A stretch of 56,704 nucleotides of DNA from Cyanophora paradoxa (Eukaryota; Glaucocystophyceae; Cyanophorales; Cyanophoraceae): contig QPMI01000464.1 in NCBI GenBank assembly GCA_004431415.1, positions 1-56,704 of the forward strand. The letters run 5' to 3'. A program made the position numbers and the translations under genes. Positions 11,884 through 21,599 of this stretch are shown in pieces. How positions within the stretch are numbered: the first letter of the stretch is position 1; every line of letters starts with the position of its first letter. The notes below the pieces were generated by a model, which saw only the letters and a list, made by a program, of their open reading frames with translations, searched no databases and was not told the origin of the DNA.

Positions 11884-12832
11884 TTGCCTGTGATGGACGG
11901 CTTTTATGCACATCCTGCGGCTTTTGGGGAGCGTCTCCGCGACCACGCCTTAATTTCGTACCTTCCTCCTGACATACCAAGCTGCGTGTTCATATCAGGT
12001 CCGTCATTCGCCCATCGTTCCATACCTATGCATACAAACATACGCATCCTCTCTATCGCACAGGTGGCCTCCCTTCAAAGCCCTCACGTGCCCGCCGATT
12101 GCCTACCGAATGGCATTGTACGCATGCATGCGAGAAAGCATGAGCGCGAACCGTTTGTCCTGAGAGTAGCTTGCAGGAACGATATCGACATCTACGTAAA
12201 AGCCTCAACCGTGGCAGAATTCACTCGCGTCGTCAACGCCTTCTATCAAGCTGCGGCGCGCGCATCCGCAGAACGAGTCGCGCCTTACCTACCAAAGAAT
12301 AAAACCGTGGATGTCTTCTGCGCACCTTTTGCCTACGGCATCCAGATCATGGCCCCAGGTGTCCTACCTCTGCAGGTGCCTGCTACATGCAGAATATTTC
12401 GAACGGTATCATTTCGATTTTCAAATTCTGTTCCTCAGATCAGTGTCATGGGTTCGAATACTATTGAGCGTATAGTATCATCGTACGACCTCCCTGCATG
12501 TGCAATCTACGTGCCAGGAGACGACCTTAGCCACCCGGTCGCAACGTTTGCAGCGTGTATGACCCTCATCACGCACACAATTCCCATCAACGTGGACTAC
12601 CTGGGCCTTTTTCACCCTTCTACTACGTTGAAAATGGCCACGTGTTAACCACGCATCATCCATACCACTGCGTGCCCGGATTTTGAAATACGTGCAAGAC
12701 ACCGGAGCTGGAGTACGTACTCTCTCGCATTCAATCCATACTACTGCTGGCCTCCGCGATCGTGTTCGTGGGTCATCGCTTTCTGGCATCGAAGACGTTA
12801 ACCGCGATCAAGATCCGAACTCGAGTGCATAA
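11884..12832 (+). CDS. Unknown gene with a YDLPACAIYV motif, frame broken near its 3' end
   Basis: A 254-codon frame begins at 11884 (MPVMDGFYAHP). It may contain a short intron between about 11998 and 12063 that keeps the frame. It carries SSYDLPACAIYVPGDD near residue 200. A second frame continues from about 12660 to the stop at 12830-12832 with ARILKYVQDTGAGV. The pairing of an (F/Y)D-x-x-x-C motif with a later KY-x-x-x-G motif resembles a module I have seen in uncharacterised proteins of protists and large DNA viruses; this is recollection, not a search result. The join near 12640 needs either a very short intron or a frameshift. Conserved Cys and Asp content argues for real coding sequence. 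Confidence 0.45.
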
Positions 12833-13044
12833 TGCATCCTGCCTCCGCAGCTGGCGTCCTGCAACTACTATGACACTCAAATGTTGTGCGCAGGAATCTG
12901 AGGGCGCGTCACCTGGATTGGATTGGTTGCGAAGGGACACCGGTCTGCTTCCCTCAGGAGTACACCCTGTGCGTTTCTATTTTATACGATCATCGTGGCC
13001 GGTATCGAGTTCACCCGCAAAGTTAATGTGTTTGCGGCCAGTTC

Positions 13045-13365
13045 ATGAAGAAATTTGCGAACGTGCATGTGTACGCTGCTGCCGGTTACACATGCGGAAG
13101 AGTTTACGCCTGGTACGAGAGACTCCGACGTGACCTCATCAAGTTCTTCGCTATGCGGCAGCTCACACACAACGGTCTGCCGCTTCTCACACAAGAGATT
13201 TACGATGCCTTCAACGCTGCATTCGACGCCTCGGTGGCAGCAAGGAATCGGACCCCGACAGAGTACGTCGCTACGTATACTATTCCTTCCGAATTCCTGC
13301 GACCCCTGCTACTACAGTTCTTTCACTCCCCCCAACCCCAAGTAACTACAGCATGTGATCTCTAA
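13045..13365 (+). CDS. Small protein of unknown function, 106 residues
   Basis: An uninterrupted frame from the ATG at 13045 to the stop at 13363-13365. It includes RVYAWYERLRRDLIKFFAM and a Phe/Ala-rich helix. Support comes from a paralogous fragment in inverted orientation at 7661-7835 and from a shorter related piece at about 13434-13480, which repeats the CTGCATTCGACGC and AGCAAGG part. It lies just downstream of the gene ending at 12832 and could be its last exon. Function is unknown. Confidence 0.4.
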   Translation: MKKFANVHVYAAAGYTCGRVYAWYERLRRDLIKFFAMRQLTHNGLPLLTQEIYDAFNAAFDASVAARNRTPTEYVATYTIPSEFLRPLLLQFFHSPQPQVTTACDL

Positions 13366-13429
13366 ACCCTCCTTGCGGTGGTGATCGTACCCGTATTCTT
13401 CATGTGCACATCTTCACGGGTGCAGTGTG

Positions 13430-13520
13430 GTGAACTCTGCATTCGACGCATCTGTTGCAGCAAGGGATCGGACCCGGCATAGTTAAGCTTACTATACTGT
13501 AGTCCAGGCCTAGTCAGCTA
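13430..13520. repeat. Partial duplication plus repeat-tail-like sequence
   Basis: Bases 13434-13480 repeat part of 13212-13262 (CTGCATTCGACGC, then GCAAGGRATCGGACCC). They run directly into GCTTACTATACTGTAGTCCA, a relative of the conserved repeat tail at 5646 and 15729. Confidence 0.5.
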
Positions 13521-13878
13521 GCATAGTACGGAGCATGTGAGGAGGGATCGAGGCAGTGTGAGTGGATGATATTGGAATGGAAGTCAAGTGCAGCAAGCTG
13601 AGGGTAGCCAGTGCCAATGTGCGCATTCAATAAAGGCAGGCAAACTAAGTAGTCGAGCGCAAGATAGAAGGTGTCAGAGATAGGAAACAGAAATCGATGC
13701 GAAACGAACCCCGACAACTGACTGCCATACAACGTATATGGAGTACGGCGCGCGTCCTTGCCCTAATTCTGACCGACATCGTCGTACATTCCGTGGTACA
13801 TATCATCATGCAGCGGCCATCCATCTGGGTCCACATCGGGTCGATGTACGACGTGCTTGGCGACCGTCCCATTCCACT

Positions 13879-14452
13879 TCATATAGATTTCGGCCCACCG
13901 GCGATCGGGTCCCAACTGCCAGCACAATCGAAGGCATTTACTATCAAGTCGTACTCTGCGGTGGGATGGGTTTAATAGTTGATCATCATCCAAGATTACA
14001 TGTGTACAGGCACCTCCATTACAGTCCGTAAGCTGAACGGACGCAATCACATCGTACGCAGAAGTAAACTCGTTGTTACTCACGCGCACCGCTGCAGGCC
14101 CAGGTGGTACTGCTATGATGGCGCCTGTGCCGGGATTCTTGATTATAAAAACGTCGGGGGTCATTTGGCTCATGGCCTCCAGTACGATGATGGAACCGGG
14201 GCCGCTGACTCGCACTGATTGAGATATATCGCGGTAAGAAGCTAAATCGAGATTCGGTCTCGCGTAAGAAGCAGCTAGCACTATATCGGATGTGGGCGAC
14301 GTATCTGCGATGGCGCAAATCGCAGCATGCACTTGCGTCAGCAGCGAACGGAGCAAGCGCACGGAGAACATACCTCTCGATCGCTTCTTGGAACCGGAAT
14401 CGAGGATGGGACGCAAAGTATTCGTCAACGACATGTCTAGCCGTCTCTGCAA
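13879..14452 (-). CDS. Two-exon gene of unknown function
   Basis: A frame open from about 14452 has its first Met at 14434 (MSLTNTLRPILDSGSKK) and continues to a donor at about 14012. It contains VRVSGPGSIIVLEAMSQ, a PDVFIIKNPGTGAIIAVPP block and YDVIASVQLTDCNG. The second exon begins after CCCACCGCAG (about 13946) and ends at the stop at 13879-13881, reading YDLIVNAFDCAGSWDP. The intron is about 66 nt and keeps the frame. The beta-rich, Gly/Pro/Val pattern looks like a structural or binding domain, but I cannot name it. A weakly supported alternative frame upstream (HVVDEYFASHPRFRFQEAIER) may mark a further exon. Confidence 0.5.
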
Positions 14453-14784
14453 GAATCAAGTCCGGCAATTAGGGTACAGCCTGCATTCCCGGCGCCGTGA
14501 ACGACAGCCCGTGCGCTACACGCGCAACTCGTCGCATCGTTCTTAGCGCGCTCATTCGCCTGCGCAATCTCCAGCTAGGCCAACCCACCGCTAAGCGCGA
14601 AGCAACGCGGCGCGCTCCTTCGCCAACGCCAGCGCATCAAGGCGAACACAAGCGCTAGAAGCGCCGCTCGTCGTACCTTCGAAGCGCGCTCAGTCGCAGG
14701 TGGCTGATACCCCGGCTCGAAGTAAGCATGCTCAGACCCGATCCGCGCCTGCCGTCTAAACACAGACGACTTTTAACTTATATG

Positions 14785-15600
14785 TTTCAACAGGTTCCGA
14801 TTACTTGATCATGGCGAAAACAAAAGCGTGCCATGGGATCTCACCTGGGATGTTCAGAGGAACGATGCAGAGGATCGAGCAGCCACATGATTATAGAGAC
14901 CGATCCGTAACTATAGTCACTTCTCCGACGTCACTACTCTTATGAGAAACACACCGCATGTTGATCGCATCCAAATCGTTGAAGATGGAACGGTTCTGCA
15001 ACGATTTCTGCAGATCGAGCCTATCCACATCTTCAGGCCATGGCAAGCCGGGCGTGACTTCGGTATTACCCTTACGTAAACCTCTACTTCTTCACGTCTC
15101 ACCACCAGACGCCTGCCAGCTATCTCTCGGGCACTCGATACGAAACTCCGCCTGCATCTGTCCTGTCCCTACACATCAGAACGTATCAGAGTGCCAGTTC
15201 AGTCAGTGTACTGCGTTCACCCGCACGTACGTGGTCGCATTCCCTTCATAAATTCCACATTATTCTTATCCTGCGCAGTGTTTCGATTTCAACGAGCACT
15301 TGATATTCTCCCTTCATAATGAAGATTGGTCAGCTATTCGTCCTGCACTCATGGTCATGATCAAAGTTAAATCCTTTCCATAGGGAATGCCCATTCCAAT
15401 TCTGCCAAAGACAAGCAGGTCTCCACAATCTCATCATTGACGAGTTCTTCAAGTCCATCCTTGACGGGTCTGTGCCCGATTTACCTTTACATCTCATAAT
15501 TACTGATACCCTCATTCCAGACAACGCCTGCAGATCTCGCTGTCGAAATAGACAACACAGGAAGATGGCTGCCATGCGCTTCCGACAATATACCCGACTA
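14785..15600 (+). CDS. Multi-exon gene of unknown function
   Basis: Exon-like blocks between good splice sites: after TTTCAACAG at about 14793 (RLLDHGENKSVPWDLTWDV), about 14915-15075 (NTPHVDRIQIVEDGTVLQ then RPWQAGRDFGITL, donor before GTAAAC), about 15280-15375 after TCCTGCGCAG (CFDFNEHLIFSLHNEDWSA), and about 15420-15600 (LHNLIIDEFFKSILDGSVPD, then LIITDTLIPDN). The blocks read as one soluble protein. Neither a first exon nor a clear stop is assigned, so the limits are approximate. The family is not recognised. Confidence 0.45.
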
Positions 15601-15639
15601 GATCAAAATCTCCAAGCAAGGCTAGGCCGCGCACCCCCA

Positions 15640-15790
15640 TCAGTGCATCACCCCGCCCCGCCCTTCTCTGCCACATCCAACCCGCCCCGCCAGGGCGTCG
15701 CGAGTCGACCGCTGCGCCCCGGGCGGCTTACTATATTCTAGTCCATGTCCTAGCTAAAGAGCATCGTACCACGGACTGAAAGCAACGTGG
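15640..15790. repeat. Conserved tail of the GC-rich repeat, copy 2
   Basis: A single truncated unit of the CCCCGCC-rich repeat is followed by the same GCTTACTATATTCTAGTCCA tail and GGACTGAAAGCAA phrase as at 5640-5700. After it the two copies diverge. Confidence 0.65.
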
Positions 15791-15799
15791 CCCCCTAAT

Positions 15800-16708
15800 C
15801 GATAGACCTATAGCTAGTAGTCTTCAGTCGAATCATAGCCACAAACATGGTCATCGTAGCAGTCTGTTTCGGTGCAGCATAGACGATTGCAGATTTCGCC
15901 GCGGCCTTGCCGTATGCAAGGTGCTCTCCTGGCGCTGCTGGTGGTGCATGTCTCTCATTCTTGGCGCGAGGATCGCCGTATTGACGATCAAGAGGGTTTC
16001 GCTTCAGAATCCGCCGACAGCGTATAACTGTGTGATTGGGCAGAGGGTTGTGACATAGAAGTAATCAAGCGCGCCCATGCGGACATGAGCCCATGTGCGA
16101 TCGGTACAGACATCGCATTTTATCATCTCGCTGCTATGTTCCTCACAGTAGATGCTGCATAACAAGGGCGTTGGCTCCAGTCAGATATGTTGGTTTTGTG
16201 CGTAGGGTTGACCACTTAAACATCATATATATCCCTCGCGAACCTGCTACAGTTATCCGATGAGCACCGGTATACCGTATGCTGACGACCGCCAGTACTG
16301 GCCATGGAGGGAGCGTGAAAGTCGTCATTGCAGAAAAGAACAGGACAGCCAGTGACGGATGAACACCGAGCAAGCCGGCACGTTCGTGCTGGTTCGAGCG
16401 GGCATGGGCCGTGCATACCGTCGATGGCAGGGCACGCGTACGGTCCGTGCGCACGCGCGTCGGCAATCTCATCCCGGAACACGCTGCAGTCGAAGTAGGA
16501 GGTGGATCGGCTTCAGCTGCCGGCGCCATTACGCTGTCTGGGCCAGGCCTCAGTCTGACGTAGAGTCTCTGGCATCAAACCCGAACGGCGGCTTTTTTCC
16601 CAATATGCGTACGCGAACTCGGAGAGTTAGTCGACGATCGAGAACTAAAGTTAGTCCCAAATTTGAAATTTTGCGTTGAGTACGTACTCTAAACCATACC
16701 GAAGTGCA
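15800..16708. other. Intergenic region
   Basis: Several overlapping short open frames occur here, without consistent splice signals or protein-like composition. The last 60 bases (AAATTTGAAATTTTGCG then GTACGTACTCT) precede the ATG at 16709. They share the TTTGAAATT phrase with the upstream region of the paralogue at 3305 and may hold a shared promoter element. Confidence 0.35.
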
Positions 16709-19138
16709 ATGGCACGTCAATCAAAGGCAGCTGCTGCTGCAGCCACGGCTGAGAAGAAGGACAACGTGCTCGAGCCGAAGAAGGCTGACGTGGCCGCGTC
16801 ACTGGCGAAATCTGATGCCACTGCTGCTGCCGGGAAGGACCCGCTCCCTGTCGCCGTTGACGAGGCTTCGCCGGTGATCCCTACGCCGGTGGATGCGACG
16901 TGGACGACGCGGCACGCGCTGCCTGGGTGCGCTTGGAGTTAATCAATGTTCGGTCCGGCATGGTGCGGATTTAAGCTGACGATCGGCGCGATAGCAGGCT
17001 GAACGACGGCATGCCACGGGAAGGGGCAGCTGCAACTATCACGGCGGCAGTGGCATCGTCTCGCCCGTTGCCTGGCGCGTCCGGATCCATTTGCAATGCT
17101 GGGCAAGTGTACGTATTCTACGATCGCGTAATATTGGCTGTGACTAATACGACGTTATTCGTCCCTGCGTAGATCGGCTGCCGTGCCGGTCGCCACTAAT
17201 TCGGCAAGTGCCACGGCTAATGGGATTGTGATGCTATCGTACGTGCTTTTATAATCAATAGCATTTGTGCACGACGAGCGTCACAACCCTAATATATTTC
17301 CAGGCCCGCAAAGAAGGTTACTGTGGCGCGCACGTTCATGGATTTGAAGGATGGGAGGGATTTTAACGGTGTCGTGCGGATTGCGAACATGCACACCATA
17401 AGTGGAAGGAACGGAGGTGACACCATCCGCGGTACTCTGGAGGATGAGGTGCGCAACCCGTTGTAGCTGGGTAACATCATGTGTAATGTCAATGTGGCGA
17501 TTTTATATAAGCTTTCTGCTCATCGACGTACGCAATGCAGGTCGGCGATAAGGTGCCGCTCCGTATCTTCACAGGGCGATGCTAACAAGTGCGGGAAAAA
17601 ATGCCATCAAGGGAGACATGCTAATCGATCAAGTGAACAATATAACCGAACACTTGAACGCAAGCTGCAACTCAGAAATATGGTATACTCTCCCATTTAC
17701 GTATACTTCCATTATCCGTATCAGTATGCTGACATGGAATATATCGATCAGTACTTAATCATGAAATCATCAAACAAAGCACGCTACTTGGTGAAAGGGA
17801 CTGCGACCGAGAAACTGGCTTGGCCATTGACGCGAGACCGCACACTGCTGAAGGAGATCCAGATTAATTCTGGTAATGTCGGTCTAATCAACTTCGAATC
17901 AGTGAATGAGGAGGTCTGTCACTCATGTTTTACCTATATTCATATCGCGCGTATTCATTACCTGCTCACTTTTGCTGCCGTACGTTAGGATCCTCGTCTC
18001 ATCGAGCTTCCTCACAAACTCGCGAATATGGATCGCGCATCATTTGTCATGATGCGCTACGACATCGTTTCCGACTTCAGGGGAGCAGCAGTTGACTATA
18101 TGAATGTCAACAAACTGTGCGACTCGAACAGGTTCAGCGAATGTGCGTGCTACTATAGATAACTGGGATGATACCACGTTTTTCGTCGCGCTCGTACCGT
18201 GTTTTATCGCTTCATCAGATAACATTGGATGCATCATCAAGGAGGAAGAGGACGGATACGTGTGCATGGACAAGCTCGGGTGTAAGGTGCCAGCTCGGTT
18301 TGGACTTGGCGCAAAGTTCGAGTCCTCGGGAGCTGTTCGACACCTACAGCATCGACGGGGTCGCGGACATCGTCGTTTCATTCGCGGAGGTTCGGACGTC
18401 TATACTGTAGTTAAACATGGTAAACGAATGCAAGGCGTAATTCACACGCATTCAAACGTAGTTCAAATTCGAGCGACCATCAGGCACCCCGACGGAACTG
18501 TGGTTTGGCTTCTTTTCTGAAGTAATGGGACTTGCGGAATTCGAGGAGAAAAAGAAGACCCTGCCGGTAGGGTTCGTCTCGAAGGCAATTAAAATTCCGG
18601 ATGCGAGTGCTCGCTTGCATGCATCTGTCCCGTTTGGTAATGGGTCGAACCGAGTTGGTGCGGAAGTTCAGCCTATCGGTTTTAACCTGTGTAACCCTTT
18701 CATGCAGCGCTCTTCGCCGGCGGTACCGGCCCGACAGGGAGCACCCCGAATTTGTCGGGTACGACCGGGATCCCTGTCAAGGTTGGAAATGGTGGATCAG
18801 CGATCGCTCTGAATGGAATCTCAAGCTCGCCGATGGCAATGGCAGCAATGAACATGCCGATGCAGCTGCGCCTGAGCCTGAAGGACAATCCGTTCGCGGT
18901 GTTTCGCGATCGCACTGGAAGTGAGGCTTCTTTTCCTAATGGGCTCGTTGAGCGCGAGGTATATGACTTTCCGTACATTGCATATGCCACGTTCCAGCTA
19001 ATCTCGTAGCAGGCAACTATCGCAAAGCGGAAGAAGGGAGGCAAGGACGAAGCCAAAACTTCAAAGAAACAGAAGAACGTGAGCGTGGAGTCGGAGTCAG
19101 ATGCGGAGGTGGACGACGAGGAGGAGGAAGAAAATTGA
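16709..19138 (+). CDS. Paralogue B of the OB-like nuclear protein, carrying frameshifts
   Basis: This begins with the ATG at 16709 (MARQSKAAAAAATAEKK) and ends at the stop at 19136-19138. Exon for exon it follows the gene at 931-3305: RTFMDLKDGRDFNGVV then RGTLEDE near 17305-17453, KARYLVKGTATEKLAW near 17776-17820, DPRLIELPHKLANM near 17990, DGYVCMDKLGCKV near 18253, FKFERPSGTP then WFGFFSEVMGLAE near 18464-18540, a Gly/Met-rich linker, and a Lys then Glu tail. Two one-base disruptions appear. After RIFTG (about 17577) the homologous reading continues in another frame, and near 18325-18340 the frame shifts again before DTYSIDGVADIVVSF. It may be decaying, or these may be base-call errors. 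Function is unknown. Confidence 0.65.
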
Positions 19139-19618
19139 ACGGACCGACTCATGGCTCTGCATCTAATTCATAGATTCCATATATTCATTCATAGTTTGAA
19201 CATTTGTCATGTATAGCACAATGGCGGGAGGTAGTAACCGGGTAGCATTATATATATATAGGTTTTCGTAGGTCATTTCGCTTCGCATACGAGATAAAGA
19301 GTGTAAATCAATTTCTTATAAAGTATCACGCAACGATGGCATACGAATCAACCGCACCGGGGCGCGGTTGGCTAGGTTGGGAAGCTGGGCGACCGCGGGC
19401 CGGGGCGCTGTAGCTCCGAGGGCGTGCTCCTGGTAGCGGACGCTAGATGGCAGGGCCAAAGCGCTGGAAGAGGGCCCGGAATGCGTCGGTAACATATTCT
19501 CACGTGCTGCATCCCTACGAAGCATGATGCACGCGACGTACACTGCGAGCACCCCTACGCTTGGTGCGCGCTTTCGATTGCGTACCCGGCCAGTCCGTGC
19601 ATCTGATCCGCGTCAACT
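19139..19618. other. Intergenic region upstream of histone H3
   Basis: AT-rich near 19240-19330 (including a TATATATATA run at about 19250), then GC-rich. CGATTGCGTAC lies at about 19574-19584, about 35 bp before the H3 start. No supported exon was seen. Confidence 0.35.
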
Positions 19619-20178
19619 ATGGCGCGTGTGAAGGTGACGCCGAAGAAATCCGATCAACGGATGGCCTCCAAGGCCGCCACCGGGTCCCGCGGTCCGCGCA
19701 GGGCCAAGACGGGAACGAAGAGTGTCATTCCGGGAAGGAAACCTCACCGTTATCGTCCAGGTGCGAATGCTATCGCCCCATATCGTACCTCGCGGTGCGT
19801 GGATGATTACCACGTCAGCCCGAACCCGCAGGCACCGTCGCGCTTCGTGAAATCCGCAAATACCAGAAGACGACAGATCTCCTCCTTCGCAAGCTGCCGT
19901 TCCAGCGGCTGGTGCGCGAGATCGCACAGAACTACGGCATGCCGGACAAGCGCTTCCAATCCTCCAGCGTCCTTGCGCTACAGGAAGCCAGCGAGGCGTA
20001 CCTTATCGGCCTTTTCCAGGACGCAAATCTATGCGCTATCCACGCAAAGAGGTGCATTGCGACCTACTGATCATGAATACAACTACACTGCTTACATCTT
20101 ACAGGCCCGACGCGCAGGGTGACGCTCATGCCAAAGGATATGCAACTCGCCCGTCGCATCCGAGGCGAGCGCACATAA
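19619..20178 (+). CDS. Divergent histone H3, candidate centromeric variant
   Basis: Three exons (19619-19760, 19832-20051, 20118-20178) join in frame. The fold core is plainly H3: [53 protein letters not shown], then [28 protein letters not shown] and stop. The N-terminal tail is strongly altered. It keeps K4, T6, K9 and S10 but reads [12 protein letters not shown], lacks the ARKSAP block around K27, and is about three residues longer before HRYRPG. Loop 1 reads YGMPDKRF where canonical H3 has FKTDLRF, one residue more. A longer loop 1 with a divergent tail is typical of CenH3, although the core is otherwise close to canonical. Nucleosomal DNA packaging is certain for the family; a centromeric role is inferred. 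Confidence 0.9.
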
Positions 20179-20985
20179 ATCGTACGATTTCCAGGACGTG
20201 AGGTGTGCTCCGACAACTCCGGTGTAATCCAATTCAGGATACAGTATGTTTAACGCTTCACGAGATTATGTTGCACGTACACTCAATGCAACGGATTGAA
20301 AACCGTAATAAAGCCCGTTGAGTAACGCGACGGACCAACCATCGGACGTGCACTAATTCAGCGGCACGTTATCGAATACAGATGCACATGCTACTTGCAT
20401 ACTGCAGTGACTCGCTCATGTTGCACAGTCTTCCACTACTCTGGGTAATGCCTGGAGACGGGGGCTGGTCCAGTTGGAAGCCAGCGCCGGGTTGCTTGCG
20501 GGGGGGGCATGGCCGGGAGCGACGGAGTACGGGGCACTACGGGGCGGCAAGGACGATGCGCTGCGGCGGGCCGGTGCATGGGGGCGGATCGCGCGGGGCG
20601 GAGGGCGATGGGCTGCCTCCACATCTCTCGGCTGACGTGCGCAAGATTGTGCTCACCCCGGTCGCCATCGCCCTTGCATGACCGACTCATCATATCGCTG
20701 ACGGATGACGTTTGCCACGTTCTCGTCCGCGCTCCTGTAACGACATCGGAATCAAGATTTTATAGTATGGCGAAGTGTAGAGACGTGTTGACAAATTAAA
20801 GGGAGAGGGGGCGACGGTACATGAGGAGGGGGGGGAGGGCGGTAGGGGGGAGGGGGGTATGGAGCTTACCGCCGAATGGCCTCCTCCGCGAGTACGGCCA
20901 CCTGCATTGCAAGAGTCAGCCGTCATACTGAAAACGTCATTATCGGTAGTCCTATGCTTCGGTATGATTGAGTGTAAAAATCGTG
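20179..20985. other. Intergenic region with a G-rich tract
   Basis: There is no supported gene. Between about 20800 and 20862 the plus strand is almost entirely G with short A/C/T breaks (several G runs of four to nine), which could form G-quadruplexes. Open frames across 20380-20690 are composition-driven. Confidence 0.4.
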
Positions 20986-20987
20986 TG

Positions 20988-21330
20988 GACCCTACAGTCG
21001 ATCAAGTACAGAATCAAATCGAGCCGGCCGGGGACGCCGATGCCGGCGCCTTTGCAAATCTCCACCAGCCGACCCCGAAACATCTTCATTGGATACAGCA
21101 GCAGCTCCGGCCCTGTCAATGGCAGCTCCTGCATGCACTGTAACCTGCTGCAGCGTTGGCTGAGAGTTCACGTAAGGGAAAATGGACGGACTCTGGAGAT
21201 CCATCAGGGAGCGTGACAAATTGGCGAATATACGCGAGGACGGTGGGAGGCGTCCAGGTCATCACCGTCGCGGAGTCCGGGCCCACGGTACCCGGAGGTT
21301 GGGCTCCCATGTTCCCCGTGTTATCGTCGT
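20988..21330 (-). CDS. Exon(s) with a possible SAM-like helical domain
   Basis: On the minus strand a frame near 21310-21120 reads MTWTPPTVLAYIRQFV then PLRELSANAAAG. It continues, after what looks like a short gap or intron, as LQELPLTGPELLLYPMKM and RGRLVEICKGAG (21135-20990). The order W...L...AxAAG...LxELTGxEL...RxxLVEI resembles the sterile alpha motif fold. Neither the first nor the last exon is assigned, and the join near 21130 needs an unusually short intron. The assignment is tentative. Confidence 0.35.
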
Positions 21331-21599
21331 CAACGCTGTCGCTCGCGGCATGTACCGGTGCGTTGGCATCTGACGTTGGATTACTAGGTGGTCAGAGACG
21401 ACGTTCCAATAGAATATAACTTCGCTAGATCTAAAGTTGCTAGCTCAGGCACTGATAGCGCCTGCACGACCGCACGTCCGTAATAGCGCACCTGCCTCCG
21501 GTCGTACTCTCTCGGTTCTCGCCCCTGCTCTCCGAATTAATCGGGTAGCCCGAATATTTAAACTCGATAGGTAATAATTCGCACACCCTCTGATGAGAC

